From Corynebacterium sp. ACRQK (GTDB lineage Bacteria; Actinomycetota; Actinomycetes; Mycobacteriales; Mycobacteriaceae), in the NCBI RefSeq assembly GCF_022345965.1, contig NZ_JAKRMU010000005.1, positions 144,000 to 207,999 of the forward strand: a stretch of DNA of 64,000 bases, written 5' to 3'. Shown here piece by piece: positions 1 through 10,373 of the stretch (its first letter is position 1; every line of letters starts with the position of its first letter). A program made the translations under genes and the position numbers. Below the pieces are notes generated by a model. It ran no database searches, was not told where the DNA came from, and saw only the letters and a program-made list of their open reading frames with translations.

Positions 1-173
1 CCCGAATCTAGCTCTTCCTCGCGCAGAATGAGCTGCAGAAACGTGGACTTACCGGAGCCGGAGGGGCCGATAAGGAAGACGAACTCGCCCTTTTCGATGT
101 CCAGGGTGATGTTGTCCAGGGCCGGCCGCCCGGAAGACAGATAGCTCTTGGTTACGTTTTCGAAGGTGATCAC
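1..173 (-). CDS. ftsE: FtsE, cell division ABC ATPase (5' part only)
   Basis: The minus strand encodes the first 57 residues of FtsE; the rest lies left of the window. The protein begins [19 protein letters not shown] and carries a complete Walker [10 protein letters not shown], around residues 37-45. FtsE with FtsX forms the ABC-type complex that controls septal peptidoglycan hydrolases. The GTG at 173-171 is chosen because it gives the family N-terminus; an in-frame GTG two codons upstream is possible. In actinobacteria prfB usually lies directly upstream of ftsE, but here two plus-strand genes separate them. Confidence 0.9.
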   Translation of the reverse strand, partial: MITFENVTKSYLSSGRPALDNITLDIEKGEFVFLIGPSGSGKSTFLQLILREEELDS

Positions 174-348
174 GAGCACACAGTGTAGCGAAACCAGTGA
201 GGTAAAGATAGTCCAAAGTGACTGTTGTTACTCATAGGGTTTCGTGTGGCTTGGTTGTTTTTAGGCTTCCGCTGTCCCGAGTCACCCCAGAATGTAAAGT
301 CGCAACCCAACCCGGTTGAAGAGTTAGGCGTCAAGAAGAGAAAAGCCC

Positions 349-1971
349 ATGAGCGACACGAAGAGCAAAGAAGAGACTACAAAGAGCAATCAACCCGGGG
401 GCTTCCTCGGATTCATCGAGAAAGTCGGCAACAAACTCCCCGACCCGTTCTGGCTATTCGTCATACTCGGCGGGTTGGTGCTCGTCTCCAGCTTCATCTT
501 CAACAAGATGGGGCTCAGCGCCACGAACCCAGAAGACGGCAAGAAGGTAGAGATCGTCAACCTGCTGAGTTCTGACGGGCTCAAGGAGATCCTTTCGGGC
601 GTGGTGGACAACTACGTAACCTTCCCACCGCTGGGTCTGATTATTACGGTCATGCTGGGTGTGGCCGTGGCAGAGCACTCCGGCCTGATTAGCGCGGTGG
701 TACGCGCAACCGTATCAAGGGTCGGGCCGACACTTCTGACCTTTGTTGTGGCTCTGGCAGGTGTAACGGGCTCTGTAGCCTCCGATGCGGTGTACGTGAT
801 CCTCATTCCGCTGGGCGCAGTGTCCTTCCGCGCAGTAGGCCGTTCCCCGATCGTCGGCGCGATGGTGGCCTTTGCCGCATCCTCAGCTGGGTTTAACTCC
901 TCGCTGATCCTAAACATCACCGACGTTCTGCTGGGTGGCATCTCTACCTCGGCGGCTCAGATCGTGGACGACGAGTACTTCGTCTCTCCGCTGGCCAACT
1001 ACTTCTTCGTAGCCGTCAGCGCGGTCGTGCTGGCGCTGATCATCACGGCAGTGACGGAACTGTACATGAAAAAGCGCGCCCTAGACCTTGTTGACCACGA
1101 CGAGATCGACTACTCGGAGGTCACCTTCAACACCGGCCGCGACGGCGATGACGAGCTCGCCGGAGACGTACCGCAGGAAAAGATCACCGCTGCACTGAAA
1201 CTCGATGTCGACGAGACGCGTGCACTGCAGAACACCACCATCGTCGCCGTAATCATGACAGCCATCTACTTCGCACTGCTGTTTGTTCCGGGATCGCCGC
1301 TTCAAGGCGAAAACGGCGAAGTGATGTCCAGCCCCCTGATCACCGCAGTAGCCGTCCCCATCGGCGCTGCCTTCCTGATCCTCGGCCTGGTTTACGGCCT
1401 GGGCATCAAGTCCATCACGAAGGCCAGCGACGTCCCGGACTTCATGGCGCGCGGCCTCAAGACCCTGCTGCCGATGATGGTGCTGTTCTTCGCCGTATCC
1501 CAGTTCCTCGCCTGGTTCAAGGCATCCAACCTGGGCGCGTGGACCGCCATTAAGGGCGCAGAGCTGCTACAGAAGACCGATCTTCCACCGCTGCTGCTTT
1601 TCGGCGCCTTTGTGATCCTGGTGGCGCTGGTGAACCTCTTCATCACTTCTGGCTCCGCCCAGTGGGCACTAATGGCACCGATCGTCGTGCCGATGTTCAT
1701 GTACGTCGGATTCTCCCCCGAGGTCACCCAGATGCTGTTCCGTATCGGCGACTCTCCCTCGAACATCATCACCCCGATGAGCCCGTACTTCGCCCTGGCT
1801 CTAACCTTCCTGCAGCGCTACTACAAGAAGGCGGGCATCGGAACGCTGATGTCGCTGGCGCTGCCGTACTCCATCGCCATGCTGGTTGGCTGGTTCCTAT
1901 TCTTCGCCCTCTGGTGGATGATCGGCCTGCCACTCGGCCCCGGCACCCCGATGGACTACCCGGCGCCGTAG
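349..1971 (+). CDS. AbgT-family transporter (p-aminobenzoyl-glutamate/antimetabolite type)
   Basis: This 540-residue integral membrane protein has about eleven to twelve hydrophobic segments and AbgT-family features: an N-terminal amphipathic stretch followed by LPDPFWLFVILGGLVL, the GVTGSVASDAVYVILIPLGA segment near residue 140, and the C-terminal SGSAQWALMAPIVVPMF and DSPSNIITPMSPYFAL segments typical of the substrate-site hairpins. E. coli AbgT imports p-aminobenzoyl-glutamate, while MtrF and YdaH export sulfonamides, so direction cannot be inferred. The ATG follows an AAGAAGAG Shine-Dalgarno-like stretch. It reads away from ftsE across a 175-bp gap and is followed by putA after 157 bp. 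A dicarboxylate or peptide substrate remains possible. Confidence 0.85.
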   Translation: MSDTKSKEETTKSNQPGGFLGFIEKVGNKLPDPFWLFVILGGLVLVSSFIFNKMGLSATNPEDGKKVEIVNLLSSDGLKEILSGVVDNYVTFPPLGLIITVMLGVAVAEHSGLISAVVRATVSRVGPTLLTFVVALAGVTGSVASDAVYVILIPLGAVSFRAVGRSPIVGAMVAFAASSAGFNSSLILNITDVLLGGISTSAAQIVDDEYFVSPLANYFFVAVSAVVLALIITAVTELYMKKRALDLVDHDEIDYSEVTFNTGRDGDDELAGDVPQEKITAALKLDVDETRALQNTTIVAVIMTAIYFALLFVPGSPLQGENGEVMSSPLITAVAVPIGAAFLILGLVYGLGIKSITKASDVPDFMARGLKTLLPMMVLFFAVSQFLAWFKASNLGAWTAIKGAELLQKTDLPPLLLFGAFVILVALVNLFITSGSAQWALMAPIVVPMFMYVGFSPEVTQMLFRIGDSPSNIITPMSPYFALALTFLQRYYKKAGIGTLMSLALPYSIAMLVGWFLFFALWWMIGLPLGPGTPMDYPAP

Positions 1972-2107
1972 CGCCCTAGCCCCGGCGCTGGTTCTGAGCT
2001 GGGCTGGCGCACAACTTAGGTTCAGCCCCGTGCTAGCCCTGCCAGAACCTTATCGTTAGTGTGGAAAATGTACCCTGCACACCACTTGGCCAGGGTTCCA
2101 CATTGCG

Positions 2108-2119
2108 CCTTGGCCAAGG
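2108..2119. promoter_or_regulatory. 12-bp palindrome overlapping the putA ribosome binding site
   Basis: CCTTGGCCAAGG is a perfect 12-bp palindrome, and its right end contributes to the AAGGA Shine-Dalgarno (2116-2120) of putA. A second TTGGCCA core lies 24 bp upstream at 2086-2092. The pair could be an operator for proline control or a small hairpin that masks the RBS; the sequence cannot distinguish these. Confidence 0.4.
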
Positions 2120-2128
2120 ATCTAAGAA

Positions 2129-5100
2129 TTGAGGTCGGCGTTGAACAGCCAGGCTAATACTCCTTTACCCAATAGCTCCGATGTCGAAGCGGTAGTCACC
2201 AAGGCCATCCACCGCGCCGAGCAATGGCTCGAGATCGAAGAGACCTCTGCTTCCACGAAGCAGTTGGCAGACATGGTGCACGATCCCGACGGCGTGGAAT
2301 TCACCTTCGCCTTCGTCGACCGCGTGGCCCGCCCTGAGGACAACCAAGTTTCGGCCAAGGAGTTCGCCAAGATTGCCAACCCGTTCAAGCGCACCGAGCC
2401 GGTGCCGGGATTCATGAGCCTGGTCGATTCCATCCTGGTTACCGCCGGTTCCATCGCGGCCCCACTGCTGCCGAATATCGTCATGCCGATCGCGCGCTCC
2501 TACCTGCGCGCCACCGTTGGCCACCTGGTGCTGGATGCGGAATCCAAGGCGCTGGACCGCATGTTGGACGACTACCGCGAAAAGGGCTTCCAGCTGAACC
2601 TCAACCTGCTGGGCGAGGCCGTGCTTGGCGAGGCTGAGGCACAGCGCCGCCTGGATAACACCCTCGACCTGCTGAAGAACCCGCGGGTGGACTACGTGTC
2701 CGTCAAGGCTTCCTCCGTGGTCAGCCAGCTGAACCACTGGGATTTCGAGGGCTCCATCGAACGTCTGAAGGATCGCCTACGCCCGCTGTACCGCCAGGCC
2801 ATGAAGCGCGACCCGCACCCCTTCATCAATCTGGACATGGAGGAGTACAAGGACCTCCATCTGACTCTTAAGCTGTTCACTGAACTGCTGGACGAGGAAG
2901 AGTTCCAGAGCCTGGAGGCCGGCATCGTGCTGCAGGCCTACCTGCCCGACACCTTCGACGCGCTGCAGGAGCTGGCGGAGTTCGCCGCGCAGCGCCGTGC
3001 CAAGGGCGGCGCGAAGATCAAGGTGCGTCTGGTGAAGGGCGCCAACCTCTCCATGGAGCGCGTGGATTCGGAGGTCCACGACTGGCCGCAGGCCCCCTAC
3101 CTGACGAAGGCGGAAGTGGATGCCAACTACATCCGCCTGCTGGATTGGGTGCTGCAGCCCGAGCACGCAGATAACCTGCGTATCGGCGTGGCCTCGCACA
3201 ACCTGTACCACCTGGCGCTCGCGCACGAGCTGTCCGTCGCTCGCAACGTGGAGCACCAGCTGGACGCTGAGATGCTGCAAGGCATGTCCCCAGCACAGTC
3301 CGCGGCCGTGCGCGACGTCACGGGCAATATGATCCTGTACACCCCGGTGGTCAAGAAGGAAGACTTCGACGTGGCCATCAGCTACCTGGTGCGCCGCCTA
3401 GAGGAAAACGGTGCAAAGCAGAACTTCCTCTACGCACTGTTCACCCCGGAGGATGACGAGACCGACGTCACCGGCATGACCCCGATGCAAGGCCAGGAGC
3501 TGCGCTTCCGCAACTCCGTGCGCGACCGCTGGGAGACTTTCGCCGGTTCGCGTCGAACCCAGAACCGTCTGGAGGAAGAGGCCGAGAAGAAGGGCTGCCA
3601 GTCCGACGGCCTACCCGGCAACTTCGTCAATGAGCCCGACACCGACCCGACACTGCCCGCCAACCGCGAGTGGGCACTGCAGATCGTCGATCCGTCGAGC
3701 GATCCTGGCCCCGCCCAGACCCCGGAGGTTACTGACCCTGCGGTTATTGACGCCGCCGTCGCCCGTTGCCGCGAGGCTTCCAAGAAATGGTCGCAGAAGA
3801 CCGGCGCGGAGCGTGCAGAGCTATTGGACCAGGCGGCACACGCCCTGGCCAACAACCGCTCGAAGTTGATTTCGGCTGCGGTTTTCGAGGCGGGTAAGAC
3901 CGTCGCCGAGACCGACCCCGAGGTTTCCGAGGCCATCGACTTCGCCCGCTACTACGCGGAGAGCGCCCGCCAGCTAGACCACGTGCGCGGCTCGGTGTTC
4001 ACCCCGTACAAATCCGTGGTGATCACCCCGCCGTGGAACTTTCCCATCGCCATCCCGCTGGGCGGCGTTTTCGCCGCGCTGGCTGCCGGTTCCTGCGCGA
4101 TCATCAAGCCTGCTCCGCAGGTACTGCGCATCGCGGAGGTCTTCATGGAGATTCTGCGTGAGGCTGGCATTTCCGAGGATCTGGTGCAGCTGGTCAACGC
4201 CGACGAGGCGGAGGCCGGCAAGCGTCTGGTGAGCCACCCGGATGTCGAGTCCGTGATCCTGACCGGTGCTTCCGAGACCGCGAAGCTGTTCCGCGGCTGG
4301 AAGCCGCGCATGGTCATTAACGCGGAGACTTCCGGCAAGAACGCGATCATCGTTACCCCGGCGGCGGACCCGGATCTGGCGGTGGCGGATATCTTCAAGT
4401 CTGCGTATGGCCACGCGGGCCAGAAGTGCTCTGCCGCCTCGCTGATCATCACCGTCGGTTCGATCGGCAAGTCCAAGCGCTTCATCAACCAGCTGGTCGA
4501 TGCGGTGCGTTCCATGAAGGTCGGCCCGGGCTCCGACATCTCCACCTTTATGAACGGCGTGATCGAGGAGCCGGGCGACAAGCTGCTGCGCGGCCTGACC
4601 GAGCTGGAGAAGGGCGAGAAGTGGCTGGTCAAGCCCCGCAAGCTCAACGACGAGGGCACCCTGTGGTCCCCTGGCCTGCGCGATAACGTGAAGCCGGGCA
4701 GCTGGTTCCACACCCACGAGTGCTTCGGCCCAGTGGCGGGCATCATGCACGCTGAAACTCTGGACGAGGCCATCGAGTGGCAAAACTCCACCGGCTTCGG
4801 CCTGACCGGCGGCATCCACACCATCGACGTGGAAGAAACCGCTTACTGGCGCGAGCGCGTGGAGGTCGGCAACGCCTACGTGGAGCGCGGCATCACCGGC
4901 GCTATCGTGCAGCGTCAGTCCTTCGGCGGCTGGAAGAACTCCGCCCTGGGCAGCGGCGCGAAGGCCGGTGGCCCGAACTACGTCGCCCAGCAGGGCGTGT
5001 GGACCGAGGGTGACTTGAGCGAGCTGGCAGCGGGCACCTTGCCGACGCACATCACGCAGCTACTGCGCGAGATCCGCGGCCTGGGTTCCCCTGCCCTGTC

Positions 5101-5617
5101 CAAGGACGATCACGTGTGGCTGCGTCGCGCTGCGGAGTCGGATGCCTACGCGATGTCTACCGAGTTCGGCGTTGAGCACGACAAGACGGCCCTGGTTGTG
5201 GAGTCCAACGTGTTCCGCTACAAGCCGCTGCTCGAGCCGCTGCGCGTCCGCGTTTCCGAGGGCGCCAACCCGCGCGACCTGCTGCGCCTGAAGCTGGCCT
5301 CCGCTGCTACGGGCACGGAGCTGGATATTTCCGCCAACCCGGAGATCGCCCGCGAGTGGGGCGAGCTCGGCGAGCAGATGCGTACTTCCTCCGACCGCGA
5401 CTTTGCCGAGGAAATCGCCATCGCCCAATCCGTGCGCGTCCGCTCGTTGGGTGAGGCTCCGGATGAGTTCTACGAGGCCGCTGCGAAGTCCGGCTCCGTG
5501 ATCCTGGATCAGGATGTACTGCCCGATGGCCGCCGCGAGCTGCTGCCGCTGCTACTCGAGCAGGCGATCTCCACCACGGAGCACCGCTTCGGCTACATCC
5601 ACGGCCTCACGCCTTAA
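2129..5617 (+). CDS. putA: PutA, bifunctional proline dehydrogenase / glutamate-semialdehyde dehydrogenase
   Basis: The 1162-residue product oxidises proline to glutamate in two steps. The FAD-dependent proline dehydrogenase barrel spans about residues 90-460 and contains RLVKGAN at 300-306. The NAD-dependent P5C dehydrogenase spans about 520-1010, with the general base Glu733 in NAETSGKN and the catalytic Cys767 in GHAGQKCSAAS. A C-terminal part of about 150 residues follows. No N-terminal ribbon-helix-helix DNA-binding domain is seen, so the protein should not autoregulate as E. coli PutA does. The TTG start at 2129 is supported by AAGGA eight bases upstream; no ATG is near. It converges with prfB. 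Confidence 0.95.
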   Translation: MRSALNSQANTPLPNSSDVEAVVTKAIHRAEQWLEIEETSASTKQLADMVHDPDGVEFTFAFVDRVARPEDNQVSAKEFAKIANPFKRTEPVPGFMSLVDSILVTAGSIAAPLLPNIVMPIARSYLRATVGHLVLDAESKALDRMLDDYREKGFQLNLNLLGEAVLGEAEAQRRLDNTLDLLKNPRVDYVSVKASSVVSQLNHWDFEGSIERLKDRLRPLYRQAMKRDPHPFINLDMEEYKDLHLTLKLFTELLDEEEFQSLEAGIVLQAYLPDTFDALQELAEFAAQRRAKGGAKIKVRLVKGANLSMERVDSEVHDWPQAPYLTKAEVDANYIRLLDWVLQPEHADNLRIGVASHNLYHLALAHELSVARNVEHQLDAEMLQGMSPAQSAAVRDVTGNMILYTPVVKKEDFDVAISYLVRRLEENGAKQNFLYALFTPEDDETDVTGMTPMQGQELRFRNSVRDRWETFAGSRRTQNRLEEEAEKKGCQSDGLPGNFVNEPDTDPTLPANREWALQIVDPSSDPGPAQTPEVTDPAVIDAAVARCREASKKWSQKTGAERAELLDQAAHALANNRSKLISAAVFEAGKTVAETDPEVSEAIDFARYYAESARQLDHVRGSVFTPYKSVVITPPWNFPIAIPLGGVFAALAAGSCAIIKPAPQVLRIAEVFMEILREAGISEDLVQLVNADEAEAGKRLVSHPDVESVILTGASETAKLFRGWKPRMVINAETSGKNAIIVTPAADPDLAVADIFKSAYGHAGQKCSAASLIITVGSIGKSKRFINQLVDAVRSMKVGPGSDISTFMNGVIEEPGDKLLRGLTELEKGEKWLVKPRKLNDEGTLWSPGLRDNVKPGSWFHTHECFGPVAGIMHAETLDEAIEWQNSTGFGLTGGIHTIDVEETAYWRERVEVGNAYVERGITGAIVQRQSFGGWKNSALGSGAKAGGPNYVAQQGVWTEGDLSELAAGTLPTHITQLLREIRGLGSPALSKDDHVWLRRAAESDAYAMSTEFGVEHDKTALVVESNVFRYKPLLEPLRVRVSEGANPRDLLRLKLASAATGTELDISANPEIAREWGELGEQMRTSSDRDFAEEIAIAQSVRVRSLGEAPDEFYEAAAKSGSVILDQDVLPDGRRELLPLLLEQAISTTEHRFGYIHGLTP

Positions 5618-5706
5618 GTCGCAGCGCTGAGCCTGGCCGGGCGCGTAGCCCTGGCTCGGCCGCCAGCCCGGTCGCGGCCCGGCGCGCTCGCGTACAGCTC
5701 GGCGCG

Positions 5707-6840
5707 CTAGGCCTGCGCTTCCTGCTGCTGCGCCATGCGCCAGCGGATGCCGGCCTCCAGGAATCCGTCGAGGTCTCCATCCAGCACCTTGCTGGGGTCG
5801 TTGACCTCGACGTTCGTGCGCAGGTCCTTCACCATCTGGTACGGATGCAGCACGTAGTTGCGCATCTGGTTACCCCAGGAGTTCGATCCGTCGCCCTTCA
5901 GCGCGTCCATTTCGGCCTGTTCTTCTTGACGCTTACGCTCCAGCAGCTTCGCCTGCAGCACCCGCATGGCGGATGCCTTGTTCTGAATCTGCGATTTCTC
6001 GTTCTGGCACGTCACCACAATGCCGGTGGGCACGTGGGTCAGGCGTACCGCCGAGTCGGTGGTGTTCACCGACTGCCCGCCGGGGCCAGAGGAGCGGTAG
6101 GCGTCCACGCGCACGTCGTTTTCGTCAATGTCGATGTGGTCGGTCTTCTCCACCACTGGCAGCACCTCCACCTCAGCAAACGAGGTCTGGCGGCGCCCCT
6201 GGTTGTCGAAGGGAGAAATACGCACTAGGCGGTGGGTGCCCTGTTCCACGGAGAGGGTACCGTACATGTATTCGCCGTGGATGACGATGGTCGCGGACTT
6301 AATGCCAGCTTCCTCGGCGTAGGAGATGTCGTAGACCTCCACCTTGTGGCCGGCCTTTTCGGCCCAGCGGGTGTACATGCGCAGCAGCATCTCTGCCCAG
6401 TCGGCAGCATCCACGCCACCGGCGGCACTGCGGATGTTTAGCACAGCTTCGCGCTCGTCGTACTCCCCCGACAGCATCGTCGTGACCTCAAGCGATTCAA
6501 TTTCTTGGCGCAATTCCGCGCGTTCGGCGTCTGCCAACTGCACGGCTTCCTGGGCGGCATCCGGGTCGTCCCCGGCTTCCTCCTCAGCCATGTCGTAGAG
6601 CACCGGCAGGTCATCCAAGCGTTGGCGCAACCCCGTGACCTTCTTCAACTTCGCCTGTACGCGGGAGAGTTCGGAAGTCACTTGCTGCGCATGGTCTGGA
6701 TCGTCCCACAGGGAAGGATCGGCGGATTTTTCCTCCAGCTCGCGGGCGCGATCGCCCAGCTCGTCGAGGTCCAGCACCTTCTCAATGGTGGTCAGGGTGC
6801 CGTCCAGGTCGCTTAGGTCTGCAGAAACTTCCGGTTGCAT
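5707..6840 (-). CDS. prfB: Peptide chain release factor 2
   Basis: The 377-residue RF2 recognises UGA/UAA stop codons. The RF2-specific codon-recognition tripeptide SPF is at residues 209-211 and the catalytic GGQ at 254-256 in [15 protein letters not shown]. The reading frame is continuous from the ATG at 6840 ([14 protein letters not shown]), so the autoregulatory programmed frameshift known from E. coli prfB is absent. A longer ORF extends upstream but runs into the divergent phosphatase gene. Only about 39 bp separate its start from that gene, so the two promoters must overlap. Confidence 0.96.
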   Translation of the reverse strand: MQPEVSADLSDLDGTLTTIEKVLDLDELGDRARELEEKSADPSLWDDPDHAQQVTSELSRVQAKLKKVTGLRQRLDDLPVLYDMAEEEAGDDPDAAQEAVQLADAERAELRQEIESLEVTTMLSGEYDEREAVLNIRSAAGGVDAADWAEMLLRMYTRWAEKAGHKVEVYDISYAEEAGIKSATIVIHGEYMYGTLSVEQGTHRLVRISPFDNQGRRQTSFAEVEVLPVVEKTDHIDIDENDVRVDAYRSSGPGGQSVNTTDSAVRLTHVPTGIVVTCQNEKSQIQNKASAMRVLQAKLLERKRQEEQAEMDALKGDGSNSWGNQMRNYVLHPYQMVKDLRTNVEVNDPSKVLDGDLDGFLEAGIRWRMAQQQEAQA

Positions 6841-6879
6841 AATGCGCAAGTCTACCCGGCGACATGCACAATGGAATGT

Positions 6880-7740
6880 ATGGCTACTAACGGTTCTGAT
6901 TCTTCTTCCCCGATCCCAGAGGACATGCTGAACGCAATCATCAAGACGTTCATCGTGGCGCATGTCGACGATTCCGACCATCACCTGGCTCAGGCATTGG
7001 TGTACAACGCAGGGCGCCTTGCGTGGCGTATGCGCCAGACGGGTCTGGAAACGGAGCAGAAGACGTCCGTCAGCGATGTCGTGACCGCTGCGGATCGCGC
7101 AGCCGAAAAGTTCATTGCCGACGCGCTGCGCGCCATCCGCCCCGACGATGGCCTGTTAGGCGAGGAGGGCACCGCCGTGGAGTCGAAGTCCGGCCGCACC
7201 TGGGTGATCGACCCGGTCGATGGCACGTATAACTTCACTACTGGTTCAGATTATTGGTGCTCTGCCCTGGCTCTGGTCGAGGGGTCCCCCGATGATCCGG
7301 ACGCCCTGTTGTTCGGCGCCGTTCACCGCCCGGCCATGGGCTACACGTGGTTTGGCGGCCCGAACATTCCTACTACTCGTGACGCCGCCGAGATCAGCCT
7401 GCCGAACACCACCGCGGAACTGACCTGCCTGGGCGGCTACCTGCACCCCACCGATATCGCGGACGCCACCCGGCTGCACAGCTGGAAGGCCGTGAGCACG
7501 CAGTTTGCCACGCTGCGCATGCTGGGGTCTGCGTCTATCGATCTAGCCTGCGTGGCCGGTGGCGAGCTCGGCTGCTGGATGCAGCACAGCGTGGCCAGCT
7601 GGGACTGGCTGCCTGGGCGAGCTTTGGTGGAGGGCGCTGGGGGCGTCGCTAAGAAGGAAGAAAAAGACGGCACCACCTGGTTCATTGCCGGGACGCCAGA
7701 CGCGGTAGAGCAGTCCATTAAGGCGCTGCGCGAAGCCTAG
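6880..7740 (+). CDS. Inositol monophosphatase family phosphatase (ImpA-like)
   Basis: This 286-residue Mg-dependent phosphatase of the IMPase/FIG superfamily has the metal-binding GEEG motif and the DPVDGTYNF signature near the middle, and a C-terminal [15 protein letters not shown] that corresponds to the third metal-site motif (WDxxxG/A). In C. glutamicum the equivalent position, beside hisN, is occupied by an ImpA protein of uncertain substrate (from memory). The start is ambiguous between ATG 6871 and ATG 6880; no convincing Shine-Dalgarno precedes either, and a leaderless or short-leader mRNA is plausible given the 39-bp gap to prfB. Confidence 0.8.
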   Translation: MATNGSDSSSPIPEDMLNAIIKTFIVAHVDDSDHHLAQALVYNAGRLAWRMRQTGLETEQKTSVSDVVTAADRAAEKFIADALRAIRPDDGLLGEEGTAVESKSGRTWVIDPVDGTYNFTTGSDYWCSALALVEGSPDDPDALLFGAVHRPAMGYTWFGGPNIPTTRDAAEISLPNTTAELTCLGGYLHPTDIADATRLHSWKAVSTQFATLRMLGSASIDLACVAGGELGCWMQHSVASWDWLPGRALVEGAGGVAKKEEKDGTTWFIAGTPDAVEQSIKALREA

Positions 7741-7822
7741 CGAGAAGTGCGCACCCCCCTTCGTCACACTAGCCACATTCTTCCCATGGCTTTACGTGCG
7801 CCACGGGGTTATCATGTGTTTC

Positions 7823-8710
7823 ATGACGGACTCAGTTTCCCCATATGCAGATGACTTAACCCTGGCGCTATCGCTGGCCGACGCCGCCGACGCGATCACC
7901 ATGGCGCGGTTCGAGGCGAACGACCTGAGCGTTGAATCGAAGCCCGACCTCACGCCGGTGAGCGACGCAGACACCGCCGTGGAGAAGGAACTGCGGGAAC
8001 TCATCGCCGCACATCACCCAGAGGACGCACTGCTGGGCGAGGAATTCGGTGGCGACGTCACCTTTGCCGGGCGCCAGTGGGTCATCGACCCCATTGACGG
8101 CACCAAGAACTTCGTGCGCGGCGTGCCCGTGTGGGCCACGCTGATCAGCCTGCTGGCCGACGGCAAGCCCGTGGTGGGGGTCGTCTCCGCACCCGCACTG
8201 GGGCGCCGCTGGTGGGCCGCCGAGGGAGCCGGCGCATGGCGACTGTTTAACACCCCGGCTAGCGCTACTGCCACCGGCGGCACTGGTAGCACTGGCGACA
8301 CCGGCGCCACTGGTAACACAGGCAATGCAGACCGTGGGGTGCCGTCGGTGGGTGCCCGCCGCCTGGAGGTTTCGAAGGTCGCACAGGTCGCGGACTCCTC
8401 GATTGCGATTTCCTCGCTCTCCGGCTGGGCGGACTGCGGCAAACGCGAGCAGCTAATCAGTCTGACGGATTCTGCGTGGCGCCTGCGCGGATACGGCGAC
8501 TTCTGGTCCTACATGCTGGTCGCCGAAGGCGCGGTGGACATCGCCGCCGAGCCGGAGGTAAGCCTCTGGGATCTGGCGGCGCTGACGCCGATCATCACGG
8601 AGGCCGGCGGGCGCTTCACCTCTCTGGACGGCCAGGACGGCCCGCACGGCGGGTCCGCCGTAGCTACCAACGGCCTACTGCACGAGGCCACGCTCAGCGC
8701 CCTCGAATAG
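7823..8710 (+). CDS. hisN: Histidinol-phosphate phosphatase, IMPase family, with a repeat insert
   Basis: The 295-residue protein shows the IMPase motifs [20 protein letters not shown] and [15 protein letters not shown]. The DPIDGTKNF motif and its position next to an ImpA-like paralogue match HisN of C. glutamicum, which dephosphorylates histidinol phosphate in histidine synthesis. It is about 35 residues longer than that enzyme, and most of the excess is a low-complexity insert at residues 151-168 made of six Thr-Gly-X units encoded by a 9-bp tandem repeat (8273-8326). Start ATG 7823 (MTDSVSPY) is preferred over an upstream ATG at 7796. Another IMPase specificity cannot be excluded. Confidence 0.72.
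   Translation: MTDSVSPYADDLTLALSLADAADAITMARFEANDLSVESKPDLTPVSDADTAVEKELRELIAAHHPEDALLGEEFGGDVTFAGRQWVIDPIDGTKNFVRGVPVWATLISLLADGKPVVGVVSAPALGRRWWAAEGAGAWRLFNTPASATATGGTGSTGDTGATGNTGNADRGVPSVGARRLEVSKVAQVADSSIAISSLSGWADCGKREQLISLTDSAWRLRGYGDFWSYMLVAEGAVDIAAEPEVSLWDLAALTPIITEAGGRFTSLDGQDGPHGGSAVATNGLLHEATLSALE
8273..8326 (+). repeat. 9-bp tandem repeat inside hisN
   Basis: Six consecutive 9-base units of the form ACY/ACA-GGY-NNN encode Thr-Gly-X six times, with X being Gly, Ser, Asp, Ala, Asn and Asn. Unit length is a multiple of three, so copy-number change would keep the frame. Confidence 0.85.
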
Positions 8711-8740
8711 GCGCTAACCGAGCCTGACCCTAGCCGGGAC

Positions 8741-10264
8741 CTAGACGTCGAGCGCCAGGTACACGGTGTCGAGGTACTCCTCGATCCCCTCGAAGCCACC
8801 CTCGCGGCCCAGGCCGGACTGCTTCACGCCGCCGAACGGAGCCGATGCATCCGACAGCGCGCCACGGTTCACGCCGACCATGCCGGCCTCCATGCGCTCG
8901 GCGAAGCGCAGAGTCTTCTTCATATCCTCGCCCATCACATAGCCAGCCAGGCCGAAGATGGTGTCGTTGGCGGCCTTCAGGGCTTCCTCATCGCTGGAGA
9001 CGCGCTGCACGGCCGCAACGGGGCCGAAGATCTCCTGGTTAGCGATCTCAAACTGTGGCGTCACGCCCGTAAGCACCGTGGCGGGATACCAGAAACCATT
9101 CGGGTCCAGGTTGGGGTGAGTCTCCCCCAGCTTCTCCAAGGCCTCGTTACCGCCGAGGGCAACGTGCGCACCCTCCTCGACAGCCTTGGCCACCATGTCG
9201 CGCACTCCATCGCGCTGCTCCTGGCTGACCAGCGGCCCCATGGTCGTCTGCGGGTCGGTGCCCGGCCCCATCACGAACTCGCTCGTCTTCTGCACCAGCC
9301 CGGCCTCAAACTCCTCGGCCAGGGACTCGTGGACGATAAAGCGGTTCGCGGCCACACAAACCTGGCCCGCGCCGCGCATCTTCGCCGCGATAGCCTGCTC
9401 CACGGCCTTGTCCACGTCCGCATGCTCCAGCACAACGAAAGGCGCGTTACCGCCAAGCTCCAGCGAAGTGCGAATCGTCTTCTGCGCCGCAGTGGCGGCC
9501 AGCGCCTGGCCCACCTCCGTGGAGCCGGTGAAAGTCAGCTTGCGCAGACGGTCGTCGTCCAACAGGGCGGATACGCGGCGCGCCGAAGACGTCGGCAACA
9601 CCTGGAACACCCCATCCGGCATGCCCGCGATGCGCCCCAGCTCCGCAAGGTAAAGCATCGTCAGCGGGGTCAGCTGCGCCGGCTTGGCAATCACGGTGCA
9701 GCCCGCCGCAAGCGCCGGCGCCAGCTTGCGGGTAACCATCGCCAGTGGGAAGTTCCACGGGGTAATCGCCAGCACCGGCCCCACCGGACGGTGCGTAGTC
9801 ACGATGCGCCCGTTGCCCGCCGGGGCGACGCGATATTCGCCAGCAATAGCCGCCGCACGCTCACTAAACCAACGCAGGTACTCGGCGGCATACGTTACCT
9901 CGCCCTTGGAATCCGGCAGCGCGCGTCCCAGCTCCAGGGACTGCAGAACCGCCAGCTGATCCGCGTGTTCGTGCACCAAATCGAACAGCCGACGCAGAAG
10001 CTCGGAACGCTCCCGCGGGGTGGATTCGGCCCAGTCCACCTGAACCTCCACGGCCTTATCCATGGCCTCCCGCGCATCATCCTCTGTTGCCGCAGCGACA
10101 TCCGCGAAGGGCTTCCCCGTGGCGGCGTCAATAACCGAAATAGATTCACCGGCAGACCCGGCGCGCCAGGCCCCACCTAAGAACAACCCCGTGGGCACCT
10201 CGAAGGAAAGCCCCGCGACCTGAAGAGTGGTGCTGAATTCAGAAGGAATATTGAGTGAAGTCAT
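8741..10264 (-). CDS. gabD: NAD(P)-dependent aldehyde dehydrogenase, succinate-semialdehyde type
   Basis: The 507-residue enzyme belongs to the ALDH superfamily and most resembles succinate-semialdehyde dehydrogenase. The cofactor-binding region contains TPWNFPLAM, the glycine motif FTGSTEVGQ, the general base Glu269 in SLELGGNAP and the catalytic Cys303 in [11 protein letters not shown]. The start at ATG 10264 ([10 protein letters not shown]) is preferred; the frame stays open 22 codons further but lacks family similarity there. It converges with hisN across 30 bp and is divergent from pgi. Exact aldehyde substrate is inferred only from family resemblance. Confidence 0.82.
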   Translation of the reverse strand: MTSLNIPSEFSTTLQVAGLSFEVPTGLFLGGAWRAGSAGESISVIDAATGKPFADVAAATEDDAREAMDKAVEVQVDWAESTPRERSELLRRLFDLVHEHADQLAVLQSLELGRALPDSKGEVTYAAEYLRWFSERAAAIAGEYRVAPAGNGRIVTTHRPVGPVLAITPWNFPLAMVTRKLAPALAAGCTVIAKPAQLTPLTMLYLAELGRIAGMPDGVFQVLPTSSARRVSALLDDDRLRKLTFTGSTEVGQALAATAAQKTIRTSLELGGNAPFVVLEHADVDKAVEQAIAAKMRGAGQVCVAANRFIVHESLAEEFEAGLVQKTSEFVMGPGTDPQTTMGPLVSQEQRDGVRDMVAKAVEEGAHVALGGNEALEKLGETHPNLDPNGFWYPATVLTGVTPQFEIANQEIFGPVAAVQRVSSDEEALKAANDTIFGLAGYVMGEDMKKTLRFAERMEAGMVGVNRGALSDASAPFGGVKQSGLGREGGFEGIEEYLDTVYLALDV

Positions 10265-10373
10265 GCACCCACATATACGCGCCTTTCGGAAGCAGGCTTG
10301 CAGACCGCCACGCGCCTGCACCTTTTCCACTACCGTGGAAAGTGATAATTACAGCGACGAAAGGAGCCCAGCT

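Noticed and set aside
6760..6840. Programmed frameshift in prfB
   Set aside because: The frame is open from the ATG without the internal UGA seen in E. coli.
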